A stretch of DNA of 64,000 bases from Salinispora cortesiana (GTDB lineage Bacteria > Actinomycetota > Actinomycetes > Mycobacteriales > Micromonosporaceae): assembly GCF_000484695.1 (NCBI RefSeq), contig NZ_AXVR01000012.1, positions 41,525 through 105,524 of the forward strand. Reading direction: 5' to 3'. Positions within the stretch are counted from its first letter, which is position 1. Every line of letters starts with the position of its first letter. A program made the position numbers and the translations under genes. Of the stretch, positions 8,016 through 18,756 are shown one piece after another. The notes beneath the pieces are model-generated. The model was not told where the DNA came from. It ran no database searches and was given only the letters and a program-made list of their open reading frames with translations.

Positions 8016-8573
8016 TCACTCGTCCGCCGGCGCGGCCACGCACGGTCCCCCCGCCCACCACGGCTCGATCAGCCGGAGCACCTCGTCCCCGAACGGGTTG
8101 ACCCCGGGACCGGCTGCGAGCGCATGCCCGAGGTGCACGTGCAGGCACTTGACCCGATCCGGCATCCCGCCGGCGGAGATTCCGGCGATCTCCGGCACAT
8201 GACCGATCGCCTCCCGGCGCCGAAGGTAGTCCTCGTGCGCGGCGCGGTAGCGCGCGGCCAGCTCCGGATCCGCCGCGAGCCGGTCGGCCATCTCCTTCAT
8301 CAGCCCGGCGGACTCCAGTCGGCTACAGGCCGCCGTCGCTCGGGGACAGGTCAGGTAGAAAAGCGTCGGGAAGGGCGTGCCGTCGGCGAGCCGCGGTGTC
8401 GTCTCCACCACGTCGGGCATGCCGCACGGACAGCGGTGGGCCACCGCCCGGGTGTCCCGGGGCGGGCGGCCGAGCTGTCCCGCCACCGCGGCCAGGTCCG
8501 CTGGGGTAGCCGGCTCGGGTCGCGGCAGGGGCACGGAGGAGGCCGCCGGCTCCTGCGGTGGTACGACTGTCAC
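8016..8573 (-). CDS. DUF501 domain-containing protein
   Basis: A 185-residue protein with the DUF501 signature: GRPPRDTRAVAHRCPCGMPDVVETTPRLADGTPFPTLFYLTCP. Later come SRLESAGLMKEM, the VKCLHVHLGHALAAG segment and NPFGDEV. Conserved Cys/His residues (CPCG, CP, CLHVHLGH) suggest metal binding, but no function has been established for the family. It is almost always found between a FtsB-like gene and ppx in actinobacteria, as here, 28 bases after the ftsB-like stop. The N-terminal 35 residues are low-complexity Pro/Ala, so the true start could be a little downstream. Confidence 0.9.
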   Translation of the reverse strand: MTVVPPQEPAASSVPLPRPEPATPADLAAVAGQLGRPPRDTRAVAHRCPCGMPDVVETTPRLADGTPFPTLFYLTCPRATAACSRLESAGLMKEMADRLAADPELAARYRAAHEDYLRRREAIGHVPEIAGISAGGMPDRVKCLHVHLGHALAAGPGVNPFGDEVLRLIEPWWAGGPCVAAPADE

Positions 8574-8601
8574 GGTGTCCTTCCTCGTTCGGTGGCGGCA
8601 C

Positions 8602-9225
8602 TCACTCGCCGGACGGTTCCTGATCCGCGGCCGTCACGCTCGACCACAGCGTTTCGTACCACCGGTCAGCCCCGGCCAGGCCGTCGCCGGCGGGCTGATC
8701 CGCCGCCTCGGCCTCCCCCGGCGGGTTCGGGAGCACGATCAACAGCTGCTCGCCTTCGCGGCCCATGAAGAAGCGTTCTCGGACCTTGGCCTCAAGGTAC
8801 TTCTGGTCCTGCCACTTCGCGGCCTCGGCGGCAAGCTCCTCGATCTCCGCCCGCTGCGCCGCCTGGGCGGCCTCCATTCGGGCGATGTCGGCCTGCTGGT
8901 CAAGGTAGACCCGGACCGGATAGGTGTAGCCGAGAGCGAGGGCGACCAGCACCGCGACCAGCACGGTCGCCCGTCCGGTGCCCCATCGGGGGCGGGGTGC
9001 GGAGAGTCGCTTCACCGCACCCCCGGGAGCCGACCGCCGAACGGCGGGCCGGTTCGCCGAACGGGCTCCGTCGGCGCCCCGGACCGTGCCCGGGGAGCGG
9101 CTGTCGGTCGCCCGCGACTCGGCGCGGACGCCGCCCGCACGGACCGGCCGGGCAGCACCCGACCGACCGGCCTGACCTGGCCGCCGGAGCGGACGCTGTC
9201 CGCCCGGCGTGCGGCGCTGCTGCAT
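8602..9225 (-). CDS. FtsB/DivIC family septum formation protein
   Basis: A 207-residue bitopic membrane protein. Residues 1-82 are a basic Arg/Pro/Ala-rich cytoplasmic tail, residues about 84-104 a membrane helix (GRATVLVAVLVALALGYTY). A coiled coil follows (QQADIARMEAAQAAQRAEIEELAAEAAKW) and then the family motif YLEAKVRERFFMGREGE. FtsB/DivIC proteins form a divisome subcomplex with FtsL and FtsQ. The long tail is typical of actinobacterial members. It lies 33 bases downstream of eno in the same operon. Confidence 0.9.
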   Translation of the reverse strand: MQQRRTPGGQRPLRRPGQAGRSGAARPVRAGGVRAESRATDSRSPGTVRGADGARSANRPAVRRSAPGGAVKRLSAPRPRWGTGRATVLVAVLVALALGYTYPVRVYLDQQADIARMEAAQAAQRAEIEELAAEAAKWQDQKYLEAKVRERFFMGREGEQLLIVLPNPPGEAEAADQPAGDGLAGADRWYETLWSSVTAADQEPSGE

Positions 9226-9258
9226 CCTCTGGCCCCTCCCCCGAAGGTTGCGCGTCGG

Positions 9259-11483
<2,225 letters not shown>

Positions 11484-11553
11484 CCCGATTTATGGCATAT
11501 GTTCGCTTTCATGTCTTTCTAGCGCCTGTTGTCGGTTTAGCCTACTGGTGACT

Positions 11554-11607
11554 GCTACCGCCATCTGGTAGCCGAGGAACCTGACCCCCTGGTCTGCGGT
11601 GTTCCTC
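11554..11607 (+). promoter_or_regulatory. Two adjacent hairpins in the leader of the beta-helix gene
   Basis: GCTACC (11554-11559) pairs with GGTAGC (11567-11572) across 7 bases. Immediately after it, GAGGAAC (11574-11580) pairs with GTTCCTC (11601-11607) across 20 bases. They lie 32 bases before the ATG at 11639. They could be an RNA regulatory element or the terminator of the preceding lipoprotein gene. Confidence 0.4.
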
Positions 11608-11638
11608 GCCGTTCACGGGGAAGGACACCGACACCGCG

Positions 11639-13000
11639 ATGAGCCATCAGCACGACACCCACAAACCCGGTCTCCCTGCCCGAAGCCGAGCAGGGTCACG
11701 ACGACGGTGGTGGGCCGCCGGGCTGGCCGGAATGACCGGTCTGACCCTCACCACCACCACCACCACCGTCGGCGCCGCCGCCAACCCGGCCGCCCACGCC
11801 CTGCTCAACGAGCCCGCGAAGACCGCGGTTGACAACCACCGCGACCGGGGCAAGAGCTCCGACAACCGCAAGGAAGAGAAGCCGAAGGGCACCCCCGTAC
11901 CCTGCGACACGGACGCCCTGATCGCCGCAATCACCCTCGCCAACGCCCGCGGCGGCGCCACCCTCAACCTCGCCACAAACTGCACCTACCTGCTCACCAC
12001 CGACATCGACGGCGCCGGACTCCCCGCCATCACCACCCCCATCACCCTCAACGGCGGCAAACACACCACCATCGAACGCGCCGCCGCCATCGACCAGTTC
12101 AGAATCCTCACCATCAACACCGGCGGCGACCTCACCCTCAACCAGCTGAAGATCACCGGCGGCCACACCCTCCTCGACGGCGGCGGCGGAGTACTCGTCA
12201 ACCCTGGTGGAGCATTAACCACCAACCACAGCACCATCACCCGCAACATCTCCGGCGGTGGAACCAGCGGTGGCGGCATCACCAACTTCGGCACCGCCCA
12301 AGTGAGACACTCCACCGTCAGCCACAACACCGCCACCGACGTCGGCGGCGGCATCGCCAGCTTCGGCTGGCTGGAGAGCACCGACTCCAAGTTGGACCAG
12401 AACATCGGAATCATCGGCGGCGGCCTCTTTGCCGTCAACGCCACCGTCAGCGGTGGAAGTATCTCCAGGAATCAGGCAATCAGGTCTGGTGGCTTCTCCG
12501 TCTTCATGGGCACCAGCCGGGTTGTCGGCACTCGAATCTCGAAGAACACCGCCGACGCCATCGGCGGCGTCGGGGTGGAGGGGGCCGGACAGCTGACCCT
12601 GCGGCACGTCAGCCTCACCGACAACACTGCGGGGAACGTCGGTGGTGTGTTCATCCAGGGAGGCATGGGCGTCGACAGCGCTGCGGTAATCGAGGACAGC
12701 ACCATCAAGGGGAACTCCACCAACGCCCTCGGCGGTGGGCTCCTCAACGAGGGGCAAACGGTGTTGCGGCGCACACAGGTCATCGGCAACCAGGCCGACC
12801 AGGGCGGCGGCATCCACAACAGTGTCCTCGGCCGGCTCACCCTCCTCACCACGAAGGTCGTTGGCAACATCGCCGTCACCGAAGGCGGCGGCATCCTGAA
12901 CCAACCGGGTGGCACCGTCAACCTGAACACCGCCACCGGCACCGTGGTCGTCAAGAACCGACCGGACAACTGCGTCAACGTCCCCGGCTGCTCGGGGTAG
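11639..13000 (+). CDS. Secreted right-handed parallel beta-helix repeat protein
   Basis: A 453-residue protein with a long signal peptide: a basic RSRAGSRRRWW n-region, then AAGLAGMTGLTLTTTTTTVGAAA. A short charged linker follows. The rest is about 350 residues of repeated beta-helix coils carrying GGG and NTA/NSA turns (HNTATDVGGGIASFG, DNTAGNVGGVFIQG, GNQADQGGGIHNS). This Pmp/pectate-lyase-like repeat makes a solenoid used for surface adhesion or polysaccharide binding. No catalytic residues, LPXTG or membrane anchor were seen, so secretion to the medium or wall is likely. A CCA/ACC trinucleotide run (about 11750-11770) encodes the poly-Thr stretch. The gene ends at the convergent terminator with mazG. 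GGAAGGA is about 13 bases from the ATG, a long spacing, so the start is less certain. Confidence 0.8.
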   Translation: MSHQHDTHKPGLPARSRAGSRRRWWAAGLAGMTGLTLTTTTTTVGAAANPAAHALLNEPAKTAVDNHRDRGKSSDNRKEEKPKGTPVPCDTDALIAAITLANARGGATLNLATNCTYLLTTDIDGAGLPAITTPITLNGGKHTTIERAAAIDQFRILTINTGGDLTLNQLKITGGHTLLDGGGGVLVNPGGALTTNHSTITRNISGGGTSGGGITNFGTAQVRHSTVSHNTATDVGGGIASFGWLESTDSKLDQNIGIIGGGLFAVNATVSGGSISRNQAIRSGGFSVFMGTSRVVGTRISKNTADAIGGVGVEGAGQLTLRHVSLTDNTAGNVGGVFIQGGMGVDSAAVIEDSTIKGNSTNALGGGLLNEGQTVLRRTQVIGNQADQGGGIHNSVLGRLTLLTTKVVGNIAVTEGGGILNQPGGTVNLNTATGTVVVKNRPDNCVNVPGCSG

Positions 13001-13023
13001 CGCGTCGCCTCGAACTCACATCG

Positions 13024-13058
13024 GTTCCGTCCCGCCGCGAGAGCTGGCGGGACGGAAC
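13024..13058. terminator. Perfect 13-bp stem between convergent beta-helix gene and mazG
   Basis: Bases 13024-13036 and 13046-13058 are exact reverse complements with a 9-base loop. The right arm ends at the base before the mazG stop codon. Because the genes converge, it can serve as a bidirectional terminator. Confidence 0.8.
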
Positions 13059-14045
13059 TCAGCTACCGGTGCTGCCCGCGCGTTCCGCCCGGCGGACGGC
13101 CTCGGCGTGGGCGAGGGCGGCACGGCGCAGGGCCGCCTCCGGATCTAGCCCGGAGGCGCGGGCGGCGGCCACCACAGCCAGCAGTTCGGCGCCGAGCTGA
13201 GCCTCCGGGTCGACCTGAGACTGCGACGGCGGGGGCGAGACGGCGAGCCGCACCCGGGCGGCCCGGTCAATGATCTTGGCAGCCAGGGCGAGGGCGGGCT
13301 GGCTCAGGGCGATGCCGTCCAGCACCGAGTCACGCGCCTTCTCCGCCCGCTTGATCCGCTCCCAGTTCTCCTCGATCTGGGCAAGGGTGCCGGCCTGCTC
13401 CTCGGCGAAGACGTGCGGGTTGCGTCGCACCATCTTGTCGACCAGCCCACCGGCCACGTCGTCCACGCTCCACCGCTCGCCCTCGGGCAGCTCCTCGGCG
13501 AGCCGAGCATGCAGCACCACCTGGAGCAGCACGTCCCCGAGTTCCTCGCGGAGCGCGTCGGTGTCGCCAGCGCTGATCGCGTCGTACGCCTCATAGCACT
13601 CTTCCACCAGATAGCCAGCCAGGCTGCGGTGGGTCTGCGCCCGCTTCCACGGGTCACCGCCGGGCGAGGCGAGCCGGTCCAGCACCGCCACCGCGTCGAG
13701 CAGCCGCGCTCCGGGCGGATCCCACGACCCGTACAGCAGCTCCAACTCGGCGAGCCCCGGCTCCCGGGCCAGGCGAAGGCCCAGCTCCCGAGCGAGCGAC
13801 TCGTCACCCGTCGGGCCGGCGAGCCAGACCGCACCACCGCGGGCGGTGGCGGTGTCGAGCAACGCCGGGGTGGCCGGACCAGCCACGACGGTGACCTCGG
13901 CGCCCGCGACCCGAAGCGCCGCCGTCAACTCGCTCTCCGCCCCGGCCAGCACGGGACTCTGGCGTACGACGTCCCACGCGGCCGCGGTGAGCAGCCCGGC
14001 CGGCAGCCGCGGCGAGGTGACGAGCAGTGTGATCCGCGCCGCCAT
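13059..14045 (-). CDS. mazG: MazG nucleoside triphosphate pyrophosphohydrolase
   Basis: The 328-residue product has an N-terminal region related to the tetrapyrrole-methylase-like extension (ITLLVTSPRLPAGLLTAAAWDVV). The catalytic MazG domain is at about residues 110-230: GGDPWKRAQTHRSL, then EECYEAYDAISAGDTDALREELGD, supplying the EExxE and ExxD metal ligands. MazG removes pyrophosphate from non-canonical or excess NTPs. A charged C-terminus (LDPEAALRRAALAHAEAVRRAER) follows. It is 2 bases upstream of the SurA-like lipoprotein gene's coordinates, with the lipoprotein preceding it on the minus strand, so the pair is cotranscribed. Confidence 0.9.
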   Translation of the reverse strand: MAARITLLVTSPRLPAGLLTAAAWDVVRQSPVLAGAESELTAALRVAGAEVTVVAGPATPALLDTATARGGAVWLAGPTGDESLARELGLRLAREPGLAELELLYGSWDPPGARLLDAVAVLDRLASPGGDPWKRAQTHRSLAGYLVEECYEAYDAISAGDTDALREELGDVLLQVVLHARLAEELPEGERWSVDDVAGGLVDKMVRRNPHVFAEEQAGTLAQIEENWERIKRAEKARDSVLDGIALSQPALALAAKIIDRAARVRLAVSPPPSQSQVDPEAQLGAELLAVVAAARASGLDPEAALRRAALAHAEAVRRAERAGSTGS

Positions 14046-14047
14046 GC

Positions 14048-14788
14048 TCAGGCCGGCTGGTCCGCCCCGGTCGGCGGCAGCGGCTCCGGGCTGGAGACAT
14101 CGGTGACCGCGTCCGAACCGGGCTCACCCAGGAGCACACTCACCGCCGCGACATCCTGCGAGAAGTTCAGCACCGGGAACTCCAGCGGCCGGTAGCGGGG
14201 GTTGACCGTGACGTCGTACTCCCCGGCAGCCTCCGCAAGTGCCCGGCGGCTCGCCAGCCCGTTGCGCAGCTGGGGGCCGTCGAGCTGACCGGCGACCACC
14301 GCATCCGGAGTGTCCGGAGGAATCACTCCGGCCGTCCGCCCAGCGGCGATCACGTCCGCGAGCTCCTGCTCGGTCGGGGCGACCGAGTCGCCGATCGGCA
14401 GCCCGGAGAGGCAGGTGTAGAGGGCGGCCAGCTGTCGCACATACTCCGACTCCGGAGGCAGACCGAGCTGACCGGCGAGCGCGACCGGCTCCGTCCGCCC
14501 CTGCGGCTGGTAGCCCCGGTCAGCGGAGACCTGGTCACACACGGTGCCGAGTACCAACGCGCTGACGACCTCAGACCGGGACGGCGGCTGCGGGGCCAGC
14601 CCACCGAGCTCGGGCGCCTCCGTCGCGGCGCTGCTGTCCCGCAGCTCGTCGAGGAGGCTGTCCACGGTGTTCTCGGTGATTTGCTGGTCACCCACGTACG
14701 CGGCGACACCCGGCTCGGTGCGACATCCGGTGAGGGCGACGAGGCCGACCACCAGGCTGACGGCGGCGACAAGACGGCGAGCACGCAT
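14048..14788 (-). CDS. SurA-N-terminal-like lipoprotein
   Basis: The 246-residue product begins MRARRLVAAVSLVVGLVALTGC, a lipoprotein signal peptide with the lipobox Cys at residue 22. The segment AAYVGDQQITENTVDSLLDELRD resembles the start of the SurA/PrsA chaperone N-terminal domain. No parvulin peptidyl-prolyl isomerase domain follows within this length, so it is probably a chaperone-type or substrate-binding lipoprotein rather than an active isomerase. ATG at 14788 is used since it begins the signal peptide; the frame is open further upstream. It sits between mfd and mazG on the same strand, a common actinobacterial order. Confidence 0.75.
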   Translation of the reverse strand: MRARRLVAAVSLVVGLVALTGCRTEPGVAAYVGDQQITENTVDSLLDELRDSSAATEAPELGGLAPQPPSRSEVVSALVLGTVCDQVSADRGYQPQGRTEPVALAGQLGLPPESEYVRQLAALYTCLSGLPIGDSVAPTEQELADVIAAGRTAGVIPPDTPDAVVAGQLDGPQLRNGLASRRALAEAAGEYDVTVNPRYRPLEFPVLNFSQDVAAVSVLLGEPGSDAVTDVSSPEPLPPTGADQPA

Positions 14789-14867
14789 GATGGCAACTCT
14801 CTCACGCCCGCGGCCCAGGACCCCCACGCCCCCACGCCTCGCGCCCGCCGGCTGAAGCTGCGCCACG

Positions 14868-17800
14868 TCACCGCCCGCCGTGCGCCGTTGAGTCGGCGGC
14901 ACCGGCCAGCTCCCGGGGCGGACCGAGCACGTCGGCGAGGAGCTGCCCACACCACTCCAGCAGCGTCTGGTCGCGCAGGGGCTCGCCGCCGACCCGCCGG
15001 GTACTCGGCCGGGGCACGCTGACCTGCTCCAGCGCCTGCTTGTAGACCGCGTCCGGGTGATAGCGCTTGAGCCGCAGCTGCTTCGAGTCCGGTAGCGGCA
15101 ACGGGCCGAACCGGATGTTGCGACCCTGCATGCTGACATCGGTGAGCCCGTAGTGGCGGGCAAGCAGCCGGAACCGGGCCACCGCCACCAGGTTTTGCAC
15201 CGGGGCGGGCGGCTCGCCGTAGCGGTCGGTCAGCTCGGCGACCACCGCGCGCAGCCGCTCCTCGTCTCGGGCCTCGGCGAGCTTGCGGTACATCTCCAGC
15301 CGCAGCCGCTCCACCCCGACATAGTCGTGCGGCAGATGGGCATCCACCGGCAGATCGACCTTGATCTCCGGCTCCTCCTCCGGGCGCTCCCCCTTGAAGG
15401 CCTGCACCGCCTCCCCGACCATCCGCACGTACAGGTCGAAACCGACGCCCTCGATGTGGCCGGACTGCTCGCCGCCGAGCAGGTTGCCGGCGCCCCGGAT
15501 CTCCAGATCCTTCATCGCCACGTACATGCCGGCACCGAGCTCGGTGTGCTGGGCGATGGTCGCCAACCGCTCGTGGGCGTGCTCGGTGAGCGGCTTGTCC
15601 GACGGATAGAGGAAGTACGCATACGCCCGCTCCCGGCCCCGACCGACCCGGCCCCGGATCTGGTGTAGCTGGGCCAGGCCGAGCAGGTCGGCCCGCTCGA
15701 CGATCAGGGTGTTGGCGTTCGGGATGTCGATGCCGGACTCGACGATCGTGGTGCAGACCAGGACGTCGAACTCCTTCTCCCAGAAGCCGACCATGACCCG
15801 CTCCAGGGCCTCCTCACCCAACTGGCCGTGCGCCACCGCGACCCGCGCCTCGGGCACCAGTTCCCGCAGCCGCCGCGCCGCCCGCTCGATCGACTCCACC
15901 CGGTTGTGCAGGTAGAAGACCTGGCCGTCCCGGAGCAGTTCCCGGTGGATGGCGGCGGCCACCTGCCGCTCGTCGTAGGCCCCGACCGCGGTGAGCACCG
16001 GGTGCCGCTCCTCCGGCGGGGTGGCGATGGTGGACATCTCCCGAATGCCGGTGATCGCCATCTCCAGGGTCCGGGGGATCGGGGTGGCCGACATGCTCAG
16101 CACGTCAACCGAGGCCCGCACGGACTTCAGGTGCTCCTTGTGCTCGACGCCGAAGCGCTGTTCCTCGTCCACGATGACCAGCCCCAGGGAGCGGAACCGG
16201 GCGGACGCCTGCAGCAGCCGGTGGGTACCGATGACGATGTCGGCGGTGCCGGCGGCGGCCAGCTCCAGGGTCTGCTCGGCCTCCTTCGGCGTCTGGAACC
16301 GAGACAGCTGGCGAATCGTCACCGGGAACTGGCTCATTCGCTCGGCAAAGGTGTTGTAGTGCTGCTGCACCAGCAGGGTGGTGGGCACCAGCACCGCCAC
16401 CTGCCGGCCGTCCTGGATCGCCTTGAACGCCGCCCGGACCGCGATCTCGGTCTTGCCATAGCCGACATCGCCGCAGATCAGCCGATCCATCGGGACGGTC
16501 TGCTCCATGTCCCGCTTGACCTCTTCGATCGCGGCGAGCTGGTCCGGCGTCTCCTGCCAGGGGAACGCATCCTCCAGCTCCCGCTGCCATGGGGTGTCCG
16601 GGCCGAACGAGTGCCCCTTGGAGGCCTTGCGGGCGGCGTAGAGCTGGATGAGCTGCGCGGCGATCTCGCGGACGGCCTTGCGCGCCCGAGCCTTCGACTT
16701 CTGCCAGTCCGAGCCGCCCATCTTGTGCAGGGCCGGCTGTTCACCGCCGACATACCGGGAGAGCTGGTCGAGCTGGTCGGTGGGGACGAAGAGCCGGTCG
16801 CCCGGCTGGCCGCGCTTACTCGGGGCGTACTCGATAACCAGGTACTCCCGGCTGGCCCCGTTGACCGTGCGCTGCACCAACTCGACGTAGCGGCCGATGC
16901 CGTGCTGCTCGTGCACCACGTGATCGCCGGCCCGCAGCTCCAACGGATCGATGGTGTTGCGCCGGCGGCTCGGCAGCTTGCGCATGTCCCGCGTCGACGC
17001 GCCCCGGCCGCCGGTGACGTCGTCCCCGGTTAGCAGGACGAAGCGGGACGCCTCGGCGACGAAGCCACCGGTCAGCGACCCCCGGCTGACCAGGATCTGG
17101 CCGGCGGTCGGCGCCGAGGTCACCTCGTCAACCAGGCGGGCGCCGAGCCCGGCGTCGTGCAGCACCTCGACGGCCCGCTGGGCCGGGCCGTGCCCCTCGA
17201 AGACCAGTGCGACCGACCAGCCCTCGCCGGCCCAACGCTTCAGTTCGTCCACCACCCGCGCCGTCTCACCGTGGTAGAGCGGCGCGGGCTGGGCCGCCAC
17301 CGTCACCGCGATCGAGTCGTCCGGGGTGACATCGACCTCGTCCGGCTCGTCCTCCCACGGCTGGCCGGCGGGGGCCGGCTCGGCCAGCCCGAACGGGGAG
17401 ATCGTCCACCACGGCTGCCGCAGCTCGCGGGCCCGCGCGCGGACGTCGCCGAGCGTCCGGAAGGCGGCCGCGCCGAGGTCGATCGGGGCCGCGCCGCCGA
17501 CCGCGGCCGCGGCCCAGCTCGCCTGAAGGAACTCCGCCGAGGTACGCACCAGGTCGTGCGCCCGGGTACGAATCCGCTCCGGGTCGCAGAGCAGCACGTG
17601 GGTCCCCGCGGACATGGTGTCCAGCAGCAGCTCCATCGAGTCGGCGCCGATCAGCACCGGAGCGAGCGACTCCATTCCCTCGACCGGAATACCTTCGGCC
17701 AGCCGGTCGAGGATCTCCGCCAGCTCCGGATGCTCCGCCGCCAGCACGGCGGCCCGCTTCCGGACGGCCGGGGTGAGCAGCAGCTCCCGGCAGGGCGGGG

Positions 17801-18518
17801 CCCAGAGTTGGTCAACCTGCTCGATGGTGCGCTGGTCGGCCACGGCAAAGGTACGGATCTCCTCCACCTCGTCGCCCCAGAACTCGACCCGGGACGGATG
17901 CTCGTCGGTGGGTGGGAAGACATCGAGGATGCCGCCGCGCACCGCGAACTCACCGCGCTTGGTGACCAGGTCCACCCGCGCGTACGCCATGTCGGTGAGC
18001 CGGCGCGCCACATCTTCGAGATCAGCTTCGTCGCCGGCGGACAGCCGCACCGGCTCCAGCTCCCCCAACCCCTTGAGCTGGGGTTGCAGCAGGGACCGGA
18101 CCGGAGCGACGACGACCCGCAGCGGGCCACTGCGCCCCTGCGCGTCGGTCGCCTCGGGGTGGGCGAGACGACGGAGCACCGCCAGTCGGCGACCCACCGT
18201 GTCGGAGCGCGGCGAGAGCCGCTCGTGCGGCAGAGTCTCCCAGGACGGAAAGACCGCCACCTGGTCGGTGGGGATCAGGCTGCCCAGCGCGGCGGCGAGG
18301 TCGTCCGCCTCCCGGGTGGTCGCGGTGACCGCCAGCACCGGGCGCGCCGCGCCCCCCACCGGCTCGTCGGCCGCCACGGCGGCGACTGCGAACGGACGCA
18401 GCGCCGGCGGTGCGGTCAGGTCGAGCCCGTCGACCTGGGCCGCGCCGGATCGCGCCAGGTCCCGGGCCCGGGCCAGGGCCGGGTCGGCGAGGGCGGCGGC
18501 GAAGAGTCCGGTGAGCAT
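14868..18518 (-). CDS. mfd: Transcription-repair coupling factor Mfd
   Basis: A 1216-residue ATP-dependent DNA translocase that removes RNA polymerase stalled at lesions and recruits UvrA. It has the UvrB-like N-terminal domains, including the RGGILDVFPP motif. The RNA polymerase-interacting domain follows (GDHVVHEQHGIGRYVELV). The RecG-like motor has the Walker A motif GDVGYGKTEIAVRAAFKA, DEEQRFGVEHKEHLKS and SATPIPRTLEMA. The C-terminal TRCF domain is present. The length fits the family and no interruption was seen. It is divergent from ppc. Confidence 0.97.
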   Translation of the reverse strand: MLTGLFAAALADPALARARDLARSGAAQVDGLDLTAPPALRPFAVAAVAADEPVGGAARPVLAVTATTREADDLAAALGSLIPTDQVAVFPSWETLPHERLSPRSDTVGRRLAVLRRLAHPEATDAQGRSGPLRVVVAPVRSLLQPQLKGLGELEPVRLSAGDEADLEDVARRLTDMAYARVDLVTKRGEFAVRGGILDVFPPTDEHPSRVEFWGDEVEEIRTFAVADQRTIEQVDQLWAPPCRELLLTPAVRKRAAVLAAEHPELAEILDRLAEGIPVEGMESLAPVLIGADSMELLLDTMSAGTHVLLCDPERIRTRAHDLVRTSAEFLQASWAAAAVGGAAPIDLGAAAFRTLGDVRARARELRQPWWTISPFGLAEPAPAGQPWEDEPDEVDVTPDDSIAVTVAAQPAPLYHGETARVVDELKRWAGEGWSVALVFEGHGPAQRAVEVLHDAGLGARLVDEVTSAPTAGQILVSRGSLTGGFVAEASRFVLLTGDDVTGGRGASTRDMRKLPSRRRNTIDPLELRAGDHVVHEQHGIGRYVELVQRTVNGASREYLVIEYAPSKRGQPGDRLFVPTDQLDQLSRYVGGEQPALHKMGGSDWQKSKARARKAVREIAAQLIQLYAARKASKGHSFGPDTPWQRELEDAFPWQETPDQLAAIEEVKRDMEQTVPMDRLICGDVGYGKTEIAVRAAFKAIQDGRQVAVLVPTTLLVQQHYNTFAERMSQFPVTIRQLSRFQTPKEAEQTLELAAAGTADIVIGTHRLLQASARFRSLGLVIVDEEQRFGVEHKEHLKSVRASVDVLSMSATPIPRTLEMAITGIREMSTIATPPEERHPVLTAVGAYDERQVAAAIHRELLRDGQVFYLHNRVESIERAARRLRELVPEARVAVAHGQLGEEALERVMVGFWEKEFDVLVCTTIVESGIDIPNANTLIVERADLLGLAQLHQIRGRVGRGRERAYAYFLYPSDKPLTEHAHERLATIAQHTELGAGMYVAMKDLEIRGAGNLLGGEQSGHIEGVGFDLYVRMVGEAVQAFKGERPEEEPEIKVDLPVDAHLPHDYVGVERLRLEMYRKLAEARDEERLRAVVAELTDRYGEPPAPVQNLVAVARFRLLARHYGLTDVSMQGRNIRFGPLPLPDSKQLRLKRYHPDAVYKQALEQVSVPRPSTRRVGGEPLRDQTLLEWCGQLLADVLGPPRELAGAADSTAHGGR

Positions 18519-18756
18519 ATGATCACTTCCACGGCGACGGCACGACGAGCGCCCCCCGTCCGGCTGGACGAGGGGTTGACCCGTTGACCCTATCGCTCCA
18601 AGAGCGGGTCAACGGCCACGTGACGCGGATCCCCGGCGGGCCGAAGCGGCTCGCCAAGAGTGAACAAGGACACCCCGTGGGTTCCGCCCGGTTCCCGCGG
18701 TTACCATCCTGGGAGTCGGACAGCGCTGTCCTTCGTACTCACGTAAGGAGCGCATC

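Noticed and set aside
15828..18587. Two long plus-strand frames opposite mfd
   Set aside because: Composition is Arg/Gly/His-rich, with no start signal or family; mfd is intact on the other strand.
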